Origin: Alistipes sp.
GTDB lineage: Bacteria; Bacteroidota; Bacteroidia; Bacteroidales; Rikenellaceae
Direction: 5' to 3'
Assembly: GCA_017463615.1 (NCBI GenBank)
Contig: JAFTOU010000016.1
Span: 338,395-402,394 of the forward strand
DNA length: 64,000 nucleotides
Part shown: one piece after another, positions 51,259 to 60,820 of the stretch
How positions within the stretch are numbered: position 1 is the stretch's first letter
Layout: the number at the start of each line of letters is the position of its first letter
Notes under the pieces: model-generated
What the model saw: only the letters and a program-made list of their open reading frames with translations
Told to the model about the DNA's origin: nothing
Database searches by the model: none
Made by a program: the position numbers and the translations under genes

Positions 51259-52713
51259 CTACCATTTACGAAGTGATGTTTGTCTTTTTATTGGCGAGGC
51301 GTCAAGGGCTATAGCCACGAAGATAAGCACCGTAAAGCCTATCATTGACGAGCCTCCATAGCTAACGAGTGGCAGCGGGATACCCATCACAGGCACCACG
51401 CCCATAGTCATACCCAGATTTATCAGGCAGTGGAAGAATATTATTGACGCCACGCAGTAGCAGTATATTCGTCCAAAGCCCTCCAGCTGCCTATCTCCCA
51501 TACGCATAAGTCGCAGAATTAGCGAGCAGAAGAGCGTGAAGAGCACAACAACGCCGACAAAGCCGAACTCCTCGCCAATAGCGCAGAAGATGAAGTCGGT
51601 GTGTCGCTCAGGCACCTGGCGATAGCGGGTCATAGCGCCCTCCAGAAAGCCCTTACCGAAGAGGCCTCCCGAGCCGATAGCAATCTTTGACTGGGAGACA
51701 TTATAGAGCAGGTCGTTATCGGTACTCAGACCCAAGAATGTGCGGATACGATTCTGCTGGTGCTCCTTGAGGTGGTTGAAGACCATATCGGAGGTTGGCA
51801 GGCAGATAACCGACGCAAGGAAGATAAGCACCAGGAAGTAGAGCTTGCGGATATTGGCACGATAGGCATATATCACCACGCCCACCATAGAGAATCCCGT
51901 GGTGTAGAGCAGGCACTGATAGAAGTTCCAGTCCTTATTCAGCACCACGCTCATAAGCAGGAAGAGCAGCGTGCTGACAAAGAGCAGCACAGCCACATAC
52001 TTGACGCAGACCTTCCAGCGGTCGCGCATAATCATACCCGCGCTGAAGGTGAAGATAAATATCAGCGCCACAAGCAGCACGCCCGGCGTAAGGAGGAAGG
52101 AGAGGATAAGCAGCGAGGCGAGAAATATCATCGGCACGCATATCCAGTTGTCCAAACCCTCGCGGTAGAACATAAAGAGCAGCGAGAAGAATACCAGACC
52201 CGAGCCCGTATCGTTCTGCAGCACAGCGATACCCACAGGTATGCAGAGCAGTATTCCCACCCTTGCCATATCGCCAAAGCGTTGGACAGAGAAGCCATAT
52301 TCGCTCATAATACGAGCCACAGCGAGCGAGACGCCCACCTTGGCAATCTCCATAGGCTGGAAGGTCATTCCTCCGACGCCAATCCACGCGCGAGCACCAT
52401 TTACCGTCTTGCCCAGACCAGGGATGAAGGTGGTCAGGACAAAGAGTATAGATAGCGCGCAGAATATATAGGCGAACTTATGCCACACGCTCCTATCCAA
52501 GAGCAGGATAACAAGGGCGAGGATGTAGGCTATGCCCATCCACATCAGGTGCTTGGCATAGTCAAGGTCTAAAGATATCGGCTTATCCTCAACATAGGAG
52601 GCGCTAAAGACCGCCAAAAAACCTACAATGGTAATGGCGACATAGAGCAGCACCGTACCCCAATCAACTCCCTGAAAGAGAGATATTTCGTTACTTCTTC
52701 TTATGTCTGTCAT
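51259..52713 (-). CDS. rodA: Rod shape-determining peptidoglycan polymerase RodA
   Basis: This 484-aa SEDS-family membrane protein has about ten or more helices and works as the glycosyltransferase of the elongasome with PBP2. Visible family features are FIPGLGKTVNGARAWIGVGGMTFQPMEIAKVG and the C-terminal GMTMGVVPVMGIPLPLVSYGGSSM. It overlaps the PBP2 gene by 23 bp. It is longer than the Escherichia coli protein (370 aa), as usual in Bacteroidetes. Confidence 0.95.
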   Translation of the reverse strand: MTDIRRSNEISLFQGVDWGTVLLYVAITIVGFLAVFSASYVEDKPISLDLDYAKHLMWMGIAYILALVILLLDRSVWHKFAYIFCALSILFVLTTFIPGLGKTVNGARAWIGVGGMTFQPMEIAKVGVSLAVARIMSEYGFSVQRFGDMARVGILLCIPVGIAVLQNDTGSGLVFFSLLFMFYREGLDNWICVPMIFLASLLILSFLLTPGVLLVALIFIFTFSAGMIMRDRWKVCVKYVAVLLFVSTLLFLLMSVVLNKDWNFYQCLLYTTGFSMVGVVIYAYRANIRKLYFLVLIFLASVICLPTSDMVFNHLKEHQQNRIRTFLGLSTDNDLLYNVSQSKIAIGSGGLFGKGFLEGAMTRYRQVPERHTDFIFCAIGEEFGFVGVVVLFTLFCSLILRLMRMGDRQLEGFGRIYCYCVASIIFFHCLINLGMTMGVVPVMGIPLPLVSYGGSSMIGFTVLIFVAIALDASPIKRQTSLRKW

Positions 52714-54532
52714 AAGCCTTGTAGTAGTCTAATTTAAGATTCTTGACATGCTCTACCAACCACGGACGGGTGATGGTGTCGGTGAGATACATCTCCTCAA
52801 TCAGCGAGGCGATAGGCACCGCCGCCGTAGCACCCCACACACCATGCTCAACATATACGGCAATGGCAATCTTAGGGTTATTGCGCGGAGCAAAGGAGAT
52901 GAATGTTGAGTGGTCGTCGCCCTGCGGGTTCTGCGCCGTACCGGTCTTTCCGCAGACATCCAACCCCGGCAACTTCGCCGTCTGGCAAGTACCGTCCTGA
53001 TTTACCGCGCGCCACATACCCTTGATAATGGTCTCAAAGTGGCGCTTATCCACTGGGGTGTAGTGCGGCGTGCGATACTTGATATCTATTGAGTCCTGAC
53101 CCTCTATCTGCTTGATAATGTGCGGAGTATAGTAGTAGCCGCGGTTAGCTATCGTAGCTGCAAAGTTAGCCAGCTGCAGCGAGGTAGACTGAATCTCGCC
53201 CTGACCGATAGATACCGAGAGGACTGTAAGTGCATTCCACGAGCGGCGGTAGACCTTATCGTAGTACTCACGAGGCATCACCGTGCCGTTACGCTCGCCA
53301 GGCAGGTCAGTGCCGAGCTTAGTTCCGAAGCCGAAGCTCTTGACATAGTCGTACCACACCTCGTAGCCCTCCTTTGGCGACTTATACTTCTTATTCTCCA
53401 GAATATTACGGAAGACATTGGCGAAGTAGGCGTTGCAGGATGTTGCAATAGCGAACTCCAGGTCGGCTGGCGAGCGGTGCTCGTGACAACCCATCTTCAC
53501 GCCACCTGCGCGGTAACCCCTATTACAGCTATACTTATAGTGCGGCTTGAGCACACCCTCCTGCAGACCAATAAGGCCATTGAGCAGCTTAAATGTTGAG
53601 CCCGGAGGCTGCGACGATGTTACAGCGCGGTTATAGAGCGGACGGCGTGGCTCGTTGAGCAGGCGCATATAGTTATTTCCGCGCTCACGACCGATAACCA
53701 GCTCATTAGGGTCAAAGGTTGGCGAGGATGCCATAACCAGTATCTCGCCCGTAGCGGGCTCTATAGCCACCACAGAGCCTACCTTGCCCGCCATAAGCTC
53801 CTCGGCAAACTCCTGCAGGCGGGCATCTATGGTGCAGACCATACTCTTTCCCGCCACAGCCTCCTTCTCCACCACATCGGTAGTGTGCTGGCTGTCGTAC
53901 TTATTGCGACGGATACGGCCCTTCTCGCCACGCAGCTCCTGCTCGTAGGAGGACTCAATGCCCTGCTCGCCGATATAGTCGCCCATAACATAGTAACCCT
54001 CCTCGTTCTGGGTATTGAGAATCCTGTCGTTCACCTCGCGCATAGCACCGAGCAGGTTTCCGCCGATTCTTCGCGGATATTGACGCACGGTACGCGGCAC
54101 GGTGTAGAAGCCGGGGATGTTCCACTCGTCCAACTTGAGCTTCGCCTCGGCAGAGAGGTACTTAGCCACAGGTGACGCCACACGCCAGTTCATACGCGCA
54201 TCGCCAAAGGCGCGACGCAGACGGCGGGCACTCTCGCCCGTGATGGTCATCAGACGGGCGGTATCTATGCTTTTTGGGGCCTCGCGGGGCACAACCATAA
54301 GGTCGTAGCAGATACGGTTCTGTATCAGATACTCGCCATTGCGGTCAAAGACCTCGCCACGCGGAGGATATGTCAGCACATAACGGATAACACGGTGCTC
54401 TGCCTTATCCTCGTAGAAGTTACCCTCTATAAGTTGCAGGTAGGCGGCCGTGGAGGCAAAGAAGATAAAGACAGCCATCACCAACCAGCGAAGGATGCGA
54501 TGGCGCCACTTATCGTTGCGCGGATTATTCAT
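52691..54532 (-). CDS. mrdA: Penicillin-binding protein 2
   Basis: This 613-aa transpeptidase has one N-terminal membrane helix (about residues 14-33), a dimerisation domain with YPPRGEVFDRNG, and the penicillin-binding motifs S-x-x-K (PPGSTFK), S-x-N (TSCNAYF) and K-T-G (CGKTGTAQN). It cross-links the side-wall peptidoglycan made by RodA. It overlaps mreD by 4 bp and rodA by 23 bp. Confidence 0.96.
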   Translation of the reverse strand: MNNPRNDKWRHRILRWLVMAVFIFFASTAAYLQLIEGNFYEDKAEHRVIRYVLTYPPRGEVFDRNGEYLIQNRICYDLMVVPREAPKSIDTARLMTITGESARRLRRAFGDARMNWRVASPVAKYLSAEAKLKLDEWNIPGFYTVPRTVRQYPRRIGGNLLGAMREVNDRILNTQNEEGYYVMGDYIGEQGIESSYEQELRGEKGRIRRNKYDSQHTTDVVEKEAVAGKSMVCTIDARLQEFAEELMAGKVGSVVAIEPATGEILVMASSPTFDPNELVIGRERGNNYMRLLNEPRRPLYNRAVTSSQPPGSTFKLLNGLIGLQEGVLKPHYKYSCNRGYRAGGVKMGCHEHRSPADLEFAIATSCNAYFANVFRNILENKKYKSPKEGYEVWYDYVKSFGFGTKLGTDLPGERNGTVMPREYYDKVYRRSWNALTVLSVSIGQGEIQSTSLQLANFAATIANRGYYYTPHIIKQIEGQDSIDIKYRTPHYTPVDKRHFETIIKGMWRAVNQDGTCQTAKLPGLDVCGKTGTAQNPQGDDHSTFISFAPRNNPKIAIAVYVEHGVWGATAAVPIASLIEEMYLTDTITRPWLVEHVKNLKLDYYKAYDRHKKK

Positions 54533-55041
54533 CGTCCAGTGAGTTTAGAGGTGAATATTCCGATAAAGAAGTAGACAATACCCAGAGTAATCAGCGTGCT
54601 GAGGATAAAGCGCAGCAGCATAAATCCGAAGTTTGCGAAGCTCAGGTGCTCAAAGATGAAGAATATAGCGCTATGCAACACCACCATAGCCACCACATAG
54701 TTGTGGAAGCGCGAGATACGCAGCACCGTAGGCACACCGCCCTCGCCATCTACATCGGCAAAGGAGGCGAAGAAGTGGAGTATCGGGCGGCGGAAGTATG
54801 CGATAGCCAGCGTAGCGATGACATTAAGTCCCATAGTACCCATCGTAAGGTCCATAATAAGACCCAGCAGCGTACCTACGACAATCATCTTGAGCGGCGA
54901 AGAGCCAAGTGGGGTCATAATGATGCAGACGATATATGCCAGCGGGGCAATATAGGGGCTGAAGGTGATATTGTTGAGCAACAGCACCTGCACCAGCAGC
55001 ACCACGACCACAAAGAGTATATATTGTGAACGATTCTTCAT
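54529..55041 (-). CDS. mreD: Rod shape-determining protein MreD
   Basis: This 170-aa membrane protein has five to six helices and the family pattern LLNNITFSPYIAPLAYIVCIIM, then LLGLIMDLTMGTMGLNVIATLAIAYFRR. It links MreB to MreC in the elongasome. It follows mreC by six bases. Confidence 0.92.
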   Translation of the reverse strand: MKNRSQYILFVVVVLLVQVLLLNNITFSPYIAPLAYIVCIIMTPLGSSPLKMIVVGTLLGLIMDLTMGTMGLNVIATLAIAYFRRPILHFFASFADVDGEGGVPTVLRISRFHNYVVAMVVLHSAIFFIFEHLSFANFGFMLLRFILSTLITLGIVYFFIGIFTSKLTGR

Positions 55042-55047
55042 CTTCGT

Positions 55048-55899
55048 TTAGTTATTAGCATCAACCATAGAGTCAATAGGCGGCACAGGCTCACGCTTAA
55101 GCTGGCGCACCTGGTCTATCTGGTGGTTATCCACCAGTATTACATTATCTATGCGCGAGAGGTCGGCAGCAAGGCGTAGGCGGCAGGTATACATCGTCTG
55201 CTCCTCGTTCAGCTCCTTGCTCTCCACCCTACCGATGATAGTTCCTGCGGGGAAGTACTCCGAGAAGTCCATAGCCTCAACAGTATCGCCCACATCTATC
55301 TGCGCATACTTAGTAACATCCGAGAAGTAGAATGTATGCACATCGCCACCTCCCCAGTATGCCAGTCCCGAGCTACGGTCCTCCGAGAGTCGGGCGCTCA
55401 CCTTGAGCGAGGTGCTCAGGATAGAGGATGCAATGGCGAAGTTCTGCGAGCAGTTGGTCACATATCCCACAGCATAACCCTCGGGGGTGAGCACCGACAT
55501 ACCTATTCGCACATCGTCCTCAATGCCCTTATTGATTACAATATAGTTCTGCGAGCGGTTTAGCGAGTTGCTCACTATGCGCGCAGCGACATACATCGTC
55601 GGTGGCAGGTCAAGCTCGCTCTCCACAACCTCTGGCATAAGGTTTTGGTACTGGTCCAGACGGCTCTCAAGCTCGGCAATGCGCTCTGTGAGCACAATAT
55701 TGTCCTGCTCAAGCGAGAAGTAGCTGCCAATTCTGACAAACAGAGCACTACTCCAGCCCGTAAGGTGGTGGCTGAAGCTGAGCAGACGCGACTGCGAGTA
55801 TGGAGATGCGGAGGCATAGAGATATATTGCCAGCAACTCTATAAAGAGAAACAAGAATGGCACATATACCTTCTTGATAAAATATATCAGTTTATGCAT
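55048..55899 (-). CDS. mreC: Rod shape-determining protein MreC
   Basis: This 283-aa protein has one N-terminal membrane helix (FLFLFIELLAIYLYASASPY) and a coiled coil (ERIAELESRLDQYQNLM). The periplasmic beta domain contains ARIVSNSLNRSQNYIVINKG and GMSVLTPEGYAVGYVTN. It organises PBP2 and RodA in the periplasm. A hairpin separates it from mreB. Confidence 0.93.
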   Translation of the reverse strand: MHKLIYFIKKVYVPFLFLFIELLAIYLYASASPYSQSRLLSFSHHLTGWSSALFVRIGSYFSLEQDNIVLTERIAELESRLDQYQNLMPEVVESELDLPPTMYVAARIVSNSLNRSQNYIVINKGIEDDVRIGMSVLTPEGYAVGYVTNCSQNFAIASSILSTSLKVSARLSEDRSSGLAYWGGGDVHTFYFSDVTKYAQIDVGDTVEAMDFSEYFPAGTIIGRVESKELNEEQTMYTCRLRLAADLSRIDNVILVDNHQIDQVRQLKREPVPPIDSMVDANN

Positions 55900-55916
55900 A
55901 CGATTATTCTAAACGA

Positions 55917-55946
55917 GATAGGCTGCCCACACATAGACAGCCTATC
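55917..55946 (-). terminator. Hairpin between mreB and mreC
   Basis: GATAGGCTG and CAGCCTATC pair around 12 bases without a T run. It more likely trims or partly attenuates the transcript, so that mreB is made in excess over mreCD, than stops it fully. Confidence 0.5.
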
Positions 55947-55963
55947 AAGTACTATGTGAGTAG

Positions 55964-56983
55964 TTACGCGCGGATAAGGAACGAGTAACGGTCCATATTC
56001 TTAAGTGCCAAGTTTGTACCGCGAACGATAGCACGCAGTGGGTCCTCAGCGATATGGAACTGCAGACCTGTGCGGTCAGACAGACGCTTGGTAAGGCCCT
56101 TAATCATAGCACCACCACCTGCGATATAGACGCCATTCTTAACAACATCCGAGTAGAGCTCGGCTGGCATATCCGAGAGTACAGACATCAGCGCATCGTC
56201 CAGCTGAGCCAGTGAACCCTCCAGTGCGTAGGCAATCTCGCTGTAGTTGAGCGTTACGGTCTGTGGCAGCGATGTGAGCACGCTTGGACCGCTGATAGAC
56301 ATATCCTCTGGCTCATCCTCCAGCTCTGGCAGCGCTGCGCCAATCTTACACTTAATCTGCTCGGCAGTGCGCTCTCCGATGCGGATGTTGTGCTGCACGC
56401 GAACATAGTTCTTAATATCCGAAGTAAATACATCACCTGCGATGTTGATAGACTTTGAGCAGACAATACCACCCAGTGAGATACAAGCAATCTCCGAAGT
56501 ACCACCACCTATGTCGATAATCATATTACCCTCTGGCGCGGTAACATCCAGACCTGCACCCAGCGCCGCAGCCATAGGCTCAAAAATCATAGCCACCTCG
56601 CGACCACCTGCGTGCTCTGCAGACTCGCGCACGGCACGAATCTCCACATTGGTAGAGCCCGAAGGGATGCAGATAACCATCTTGAGCGATGGCGAGAAGA
56701 GCGAGCCGGTAGTCTTGATACGACCAATCATACCCTTGAGCATCAGCTCCGTAGCGTCAAAGTCGGCAATTACACCATTCTGAAGCGGGCGAATGGTACG
56801 AAGATTGTCCGGACACTTACCGATATATCGTGCTGCCTCGTGACCAAAAGCCTTCAATTTACCCTGCTGATCCACCGCGATTACCGATGGCTCCTCTACA
56901 ACAATCTCGTCATTGTAGACAATAAGTGTGTTGGCAGTACCCAAGTCTATTGCCAACTCGTGCGTTAATGAAAAAAGTCCCAT
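55964..56983 (-). CDS. mreB: Rod shape-determining protein MreB
   Basis: This 339-aa actin-family ATPase shows phosphate-1 DLGTANTLIVYND, IDIGGGTSEIACISLGG (phosphate-2) and AGGGAMIKGLTKRLSD (adenosine). It forms membrane-bound filaments that direct side-wall synthesis. It is the first gene of mreBCD-mrdA-rodA-DUF4465, and its promoter is divergent from pgi. Confidence 0.97.
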   Translation of the reverse strand: MGLFSLTHELAIDLGTANTLIVYNDEIVVEEPSVIAVDQQGKLKAFGHEAARYIGKCPDNLRTIRPLQNGVIADFDATELMLKGMIGRIKTTGSLFSPSLKMVICIPSGSTNVEIRAVRESAEHAGGREVAMIFEPMAAALGAGLDVTAPEGNMIIDIGGGTSEIACISLGGIVCSKSINIAGDVFTSDIKNYVRVQHNIRIGERTAEQIKCKIGAALPELEDEPEDMSISGPSVLTSLPQTVTLNYSEIAYALEGSLAQLDDALMSVLSDMPAELYSDVVKNGVYIAGGGAMIKGLTKRLSDRTGLQFHIAEDPLRAIVRGTNLALKNMDRYSFLIRA

Positions 56984-57051
56984 TTTGTATCTTTTATTTT
57001 TTATTTCAGCTCAAACAACACCCCATTTTTCAGTGAAGTGCTATCTAGTTG

Positions 57052-57059
57052 CAAAGATA
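57052..57059 (-). promoter_or_regulatory. -7 box of the mreB operon
   Basis: TATCTTTG on the minus strand gives a leader of about 60 nt. The -33 is not clear. Confidence 0.55.
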
Positions 57060-57116
57060 CGAAAAAACAAATGAAACTTTTGCAAAAAAATGATAGTTTT
57101 TTTACAAAAAATTTTA

Positions 57117-57124
57117 TATCTTTG
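57117..57124 (+). promoter_or_regulatory. -7 box of pgi
   Basis: TATCTTTG lies 48 bp upstream of the pgi start. The -33 element is weak. Confidence 0.6.
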
Positions 57125-57172
57125 AACTGCGTTTGAATGCACACTTATAAATCAATAATATAGAACTATTTT

Positions 57173-58504
57173 ATGGAATTAATCAAGCTTGATACCCGCT
57201 GTGCCGGTATCGAAATTTCTGAAGAGATTAAGCGCGAGGCTATCGCTGCAAATGAACTGCTCCACGCCGGTGAGGGTAAGGGTAGTGACTTCCTTGGCTG
57301 GATTACCCTGCCATCGGATATTGACCAGGCTCACCTGGACGCTATCAACGCTCAGGCTGCAAAGCTGCGCGCTGTGGCAGATGTTGTTATCTGCATCGGC
57401 ATCGGTGGCTCATACCTGGGCGCTAAGGCCGTTATTGACGCTATGACAAACTCTTTTGAGCTGCTGCACAAGAGCCACAAGAACCCTATCGTCCTCTTCG
57501 CAGGTCAGAACATCTCTGAGGACTATATGGGCGAGATGATGGAGGCTCTCAAGGAGTACTCTATCGCAACTATCGTAGCCTCTAAGTCAGGTACTACTAC
57601 CGAGCCAGCTATCGCCTTCCGTATCGTTAAGGAGGAGATTGAGCGTCGCTATGGCAAGGAGGGCGCTAAGGAGCGCATCGTAGCCGTTACCGATAAGGCG
57701 CGTGGTGCACTCAAGACCCTGGCTACAAACGAGGGCTACCCTACTTTCGTTATTCCTGACAATGTGGGCGGTCGCTTCTCTGTCCTCTCTCCTGTAGGTC
57801 TGCTCCCTCTGGCTGTGGGTGGCGTAGATATCGCTGAGCTCGTTGCTGGCGCAAAGGCTGTAGAGCAGAGCACTAAGGCTGGCACTGCTTACGAGGATAA
57901 TATCTCCGCTCAGTATGCAGCTGTTCGTAACGCCCTCTACCGCGCAGGTAAGAAGATTGAGATTCTGGGCTCTTACGAGCCTAAGTTGATGAATATCAAC
58001 GAGTGGTGGAAGCAGCTCTATGGCGAGAGCGAGGGTAAGGATGGCAAGGGTATCTACCCTGCATCAGTAACCCTTACTGCCGACCTCCACTCTATGGGCC
58101 AGTATATCCAGGATGGTGAGCGTACCCTCTTTGAGACCATCATCTCCGTGGCAAACCCTAAGTACGATGTGCGCGTATGCTCAGACAACGACAACCTTGA
58201 CGGTCTGAACTACCTCGCAGGTCGCCGCCTGAGCGATATCAATAGCATGGCAGAGCTCGGCGTGAAGATCGCCCATGTAGACGGTGGCGTGCCTAACCTC
58301 CGCGTAGAGATTCCGGAGATTAACGAGCGTGCCCTCGGCGCACTTATCTACTTCTTTGAGAAGGCGTGCGGCATCAGCGGCTATATGCTCGGCGTAAACC
58401 CATTTGACCAGCCAGGCGTAGAGGACTATAAGCGCAATATGTTCGCCCTGCTTGAGAAACCAGGCTACGAGGAGCAAACCGCCGCTATCAAGGCTCGCCT
58501 GTAG
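57173..58504 (+). CDS. pgi: Glucose-6-phosphate isomerase
   Basis: This 443-aa isomerase of the short Bacillus-like type interconverts glucose 6-phosphate and fructose 6-phosphate. Seen are the sugar-phosphate binding [15 protein letters not shown] and [28 protein letters not shown] (signature 1-like), and [18 protein letters not shown] (signature 2). It is monocistronic. Confidence 0.97.
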   Translation: MELIKLDTRCAGIEISEEIKREAIAANELLHAGEGKGSDFLGWITLPSDIDQAHLDAINAQAAKLRAVADVVICIGIGGSYLGAKAVIDAMTNSFELLHKSHKNPIVLFAGQNISEDYMGEMMEALKEYSIATIVASKSGTTTEPAIAFRIVKEEIERRYGKEGAKERIVAVTDKARGALKTLATNEGYPTFVIPDNVGGRFSVLSPVGLLPLAVGGVDIAELVAGAKAVEQSTKAGTAYEDNISAQYAAVRNALYRAGKKIEILGSYEPKLMNINEWWKQLYGESEGKDGKGIYPASVTLTADLHSMGQYIQDGERTLFETIISVANPKYDVRVCSDNDNLDGLNYLAGRRLSDINSMAELGVKIAHVDGGVPNLRVEIPEINERALGALIYFFEKACGISGYMLGVNPFDQPGVEDYKRNMFALLEKPGYEEQTAAIKARL

Positions 58505-58588
58505 TTAGGCTACGCAGTACCGTCCCTTTTCTGAAGAAAAGTGACCCAAAAGACTTTCGGAGAAACCTCGTTTCTCTTCTATTCGCTG

Positions 58589-58703
58589 CGGAAATAGCCT
58601 GTTGTCTACGACAATACAAAATCAGAGAGATACATCACCTTCAAGCGAGCTTGAGTGAGTATCTCTCTAATTTTAGTACCCTGCGGATACCCGACTATTT
58701 CCG
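58589..58703. repeat. Cloverleaf-like palindrome downstream of pgi
   Basis: An outer stem CGGAAATAG (58589-58597) pairs with CTATTTCCG (58695-58703). It encloses three hairpins: TTGTC/GACAA (58602-58614), AGAGAGATAC/GTATCTCTCT with an inner TCAAGC/GCTTGA (58624-58668), and GTACCC/GGATAC (58676-58690). The fold is a four-way junction and differs from the other repeat families. No anticodon or tRNA consensus is present. Confidence 0.65.
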
Positions 58704-58721
58704 AGTAGAATCACACCACCC

Positions 58722-58852
58722 AATTTGTCGTCAAAAGTGCGCAGTTGCGGTGCATCGTGCAAAAAAAAGTAGCATCGGATAGTACTAAAAGCGTACAGCC
58801 GATGCTACTTTTTAAGGGATGTGCCGCAAATGCGTGCTTTTCACGGCAAATT
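58722..58852 (-). repeat. Covarying hairpin element, copy 6
   Basis: This 131-bp palindrome has terminal arms AATTTGTCGT/ACGGCAAATT (one wobble). The inner stem AAAAAGTAGCATCGG pairs with CCGATGCTACTTTTT around ATAGTACTAAAAGCGTACAG. It starts one base after the dksA-like stop codon. Confidence 0.88.
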
Positions 58853-58853
58853 A

Positions 58854-59237
58854 TTATTTGCGAGCTTCTTTGGCCTCAATACACTCCGTCGCATGAGGGA
58901 CACGAAGCAGACGCTCTTTCGGAATCAGCTTGCCGGTAGTTTTGCAGATGCCGTAGGTTTTGTGTTCAATACGGATGAGGGCCATCTCAAGGTTTTTGAT
59001 AAACTTGAGCTGGTGAGCGGCGAGGCGTTCAATCTCCTCCTTAGAGAGGGTCATAGCGCCCTCCTCCAGCACCTTGAAGGTTGGCGAGGTATCCTCGGTA
59101 TCATTATCTGCCGAGCGGGTGATAGATGCACGCAACTGCTCGTAGTCGCTTCGTGCAACCTGTAATTTCTCCAGAATGAGCGCCTTGAACTCGGCAAGTT
59201 CGGCGTCACTATATCTGGTTCTAATATTCTCTGCCAT
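58854..59237 (-). CDS. DksA/TraR-family transcription factor
   Basis: This 127-aa protein has an N-terminal coiled coil (about residues 10-90) and a short C-terminal zinc-finger-like end (YGICKTTGKLIPKERLLRVPHATECIEAK). Only two of the four classical finger cysteines remain: the second is Thr and the fourth is Ala. Other Bacteroidetes homologues show similar losses. It should bind RNA polymerase through the secondary channel and adjust transcription in the stringent response. The stop codon is followed at once by hairpin copy 6. Confidence 0.9.
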   Translation of the reverse strand: MAENIRTRYSDAELAEFKALILEKLQVARSDYEQLRASITRSADNDTEDTSPTFKVLEEGAMTLSKEEIERLAAHQLKFIKNLEMALIRIEHKTYGICKTTGKLIPKERLLRVPHATECIEAKEARK

Positions 59238-59257
59238 AGTTTTAAGGTTTTATTTAC

Positions 59258-59288
59258 CAAAATTAAATATAATATTTGACATTTACAA
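59258..59288 (-). promoter_or_regulatory. Promoter of the dksA-like gene
   Basis: TTGT (59285-59288), 19 bp and TAATTTTG (59258-59265) precede the start by about 20 bp. Confidence 0.65.
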
Positions 59289-59314
59289 ATATCGGGCAGA
59301 TTTTTTACAACAAT

Positions 59315-59340
59315 AGAGGCCACACACGCGTGTAGCCTCT
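59315..59340 (-). terminator. Hairpin after the PLP enzyme gene
   Basis: AGAGGC and GCCTCT flank a palindromic ACACGCGTGT core. The T content downstream is modest. Confidence 0.55.
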
Positions 59341-59365
59341 ACTATTTATAAATCAAGAGATTAGA

Positions 59366-60637
59366 TTATCGTACCTTAAACTCTGGGTCAGCCTTCATTG
59401 GGATAGGCATAGAGCTGTAGTAGCCTGACTCAAACTTATCGCGCACAGCCTTGAATGCGTTGATAGTATACTCAACATCCTCCATAGTATGCGCTGCGGT
59501 AGGGATTACGCGCAGGATAATCTCGCCCTTAGGGATAACCGGATAGATTACGATAGAGCAGAATACGCCATAGTTCTCGCGCAGGTCAACGATAAGGTTT
59601 GTACCCTCCTCGTTACCGCCCTTCATATATACAGGGGTTACAGGCGACTGGGTAACGCCAATCTCAAAGCCGTTAGCCTTCAGACCACTCTGCAGTGCGC
59701 GGGTAATCTCCCACAGCTTCTCCTGATACTCAGGGTGGTTACGGATAAGCTCCAGACGCTTCAGCGCACCGATAACCATTGGCATTGGCAGCGACTTAGC
59801 ATAGAGCTGTGAGCGCATATTGTAGCGCATAAGGTTGATAAGCCAGCGTGGACCAGATACAAATGCACCGATACCAGCCATAGACTTAGCGAAGGTGTTG
59901 AAGAGTACATCTACGCCATCAACAACGCCGAAGTGAGCAGCAGTACCGCGACCGCCAGGGCCCATAGTACCGAAGCCGTGAGCATCGTCCACCAGCAGGC
60001 GGAAGTTAAAGTCCTTCTTAGCCTTCACGATAACATCCAGGAAGCCCAGATCGCCCTTCATACCGAATACGCCCTCGGTAATTACCAGCACACCACCTCT
60101 CTGCTCGTCAGCAAGCTCGGTTGCGTGCTTAAGCTGGAGGCGCAGAGACTCCTCGTTGTTGTGTGCATAGACAAATCGCTTACCCTTGTGCATACGCAAT
60201 CCGTCAATGATACAAGCGTGACACTCAGCATCATAGACAACTACATCGCGGTGTGTAAGCAGACAGTCGATGATTGAAATCATACCCTGATAGCCGAAGT
60301 TGAGCAGGAAAGCATCCTCCTTACCAACAAACTCAGCCAGCTCGCGCTCAAGCTGCTCGTGGTACTTAGTCTGACCACTCATCATACGAGCACCCATAGG
60401 CGCCGCCATACCGAACTCTGCCGCACCGGCAGCATCTGCCTTGCGTACCTCTGGGTGGTTAGCCAGACCCAGATAGTTGTTAAGACTCCAGTTGAGCATC
60501 ATCTTTCCACGGAAACGCATGTGAGGACCAATTTCGCCCTCCAGTTTAGGGAATGCAAAGTAACCGTGTACAAACTGCATATACTGACCAATCGGTCCGC
60601 CTGTGTTCTTTTCAAGGCGCTCAAAAATATCTACCAT
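59366..60637 (-). CDS. Alpha-oxoamine synthase family PLP enzyme (serine palmitoyltransferase/KBL-like)
   Basis: This 423-aa fold-type I PLP enzyme has NNYLGLANHPEVR and the glycine-rich MGARMMSGQTKYHEQLERELAEF. The cofactor-binding DDAHGFGTMGPGGRG follows, and the lysine lies in NTFAKSMAGIGAF. The family joins an amino acid to an acyl-CoA (serine palmitoyltransferase, 2-amino-3-ketobutyrate ligase, 8-amino-7-oxononanoate synthase). In Bacteroidetes, relatives make the sphingoid base of sphingolipids, but sequence alone does not settle the substrate. A longer frame starts at 60676, but that ATG overlaps the -7 box (60676-60683), so MVDIFERLEK at 60637 is chosen. Confidence 0.88.
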   Translation of the reverse strand: MVDIFERLEKNTGGPIGQYMQFVHGYFAFPKLEGEIGPHMRFRGKMMLNWSLNNYLGLANHPEVRKADAAGAAEFGMAAPMGARMMSGQTKYHEQLERELAEFVGKEDAFLLNFGYQGMISIIDCLLTHRDVVVYDAECHACIIDGLRMHKGKRFVYAHNNEESLRLQLKHATELADEQRGGVLVITEGVFGMKGDLGFLDVIVKAKKDFNFRLLVDDAHGFGTMGPGGRGTAAHFGVVDGVDVLFNTFAKSMAGIGAFVSGPRWLINLMRYNMRSQLYAKSLPMPMVIGALKRLELIRNHPEYQEKLWEITRALQSGLKANGFEIGVTQSPVTPVYMKGGNEEGTNLIVDLRENYGVFCSIVIYPVIPKGEIILRVIPTAAHTMEDVEYTINAFKAVRDKFESGYYSSMPIPMKADPEFKVR

Positions 60638-60675
60638 ATTGCAATATAATTTTTTATTTGTGATATTTACTAGCA

Positions 60676-60683
60676 CAAAGGTA
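60676..60683 (-). promoter_or_regulatory. -7 box of the PLP enzyme gene
   Basis: TACCTTTG on the minus strand places the transcript start near 60669 and a leader of about 32 nt. Confidence 0.65.
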
Positions 60684-60820
60684 ATAAAATAATCGTAAGA
60701 TTATCCGTAAAAATACCTATTTTTTTACAATTTGCCTCTGCTGCCTATATATTATATAATATAGGTATAGCCCAAAAATGAAGAAAAGTTGAACTTTTTT
60801 AAGAAAAAATGCTCAGACTC

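Noticed and set aside
58589-58703. Cloverleaf palindrome as a tRNA or tRNA pseudogene
   Set aside because: It has no T-arm GTTCGAATC, no plausible anticodon loop and stems of the wrong length.
623-58852. The hairpin family as integron attC sites
   Set aside because: attC sites also are variable palindromes behind genes, but these lack the RYYYAAC/GTTRRRY core sites. No integrase is present, and the genes concerned (gdhA, ileS, dksA) are core genes rather than cassettes.
60638-60676. Longer start of the PLP enzyme at 60676
   Set aside because: That ATG coincides with the -7 box of a good promoter, so it would not be in the mRNA.
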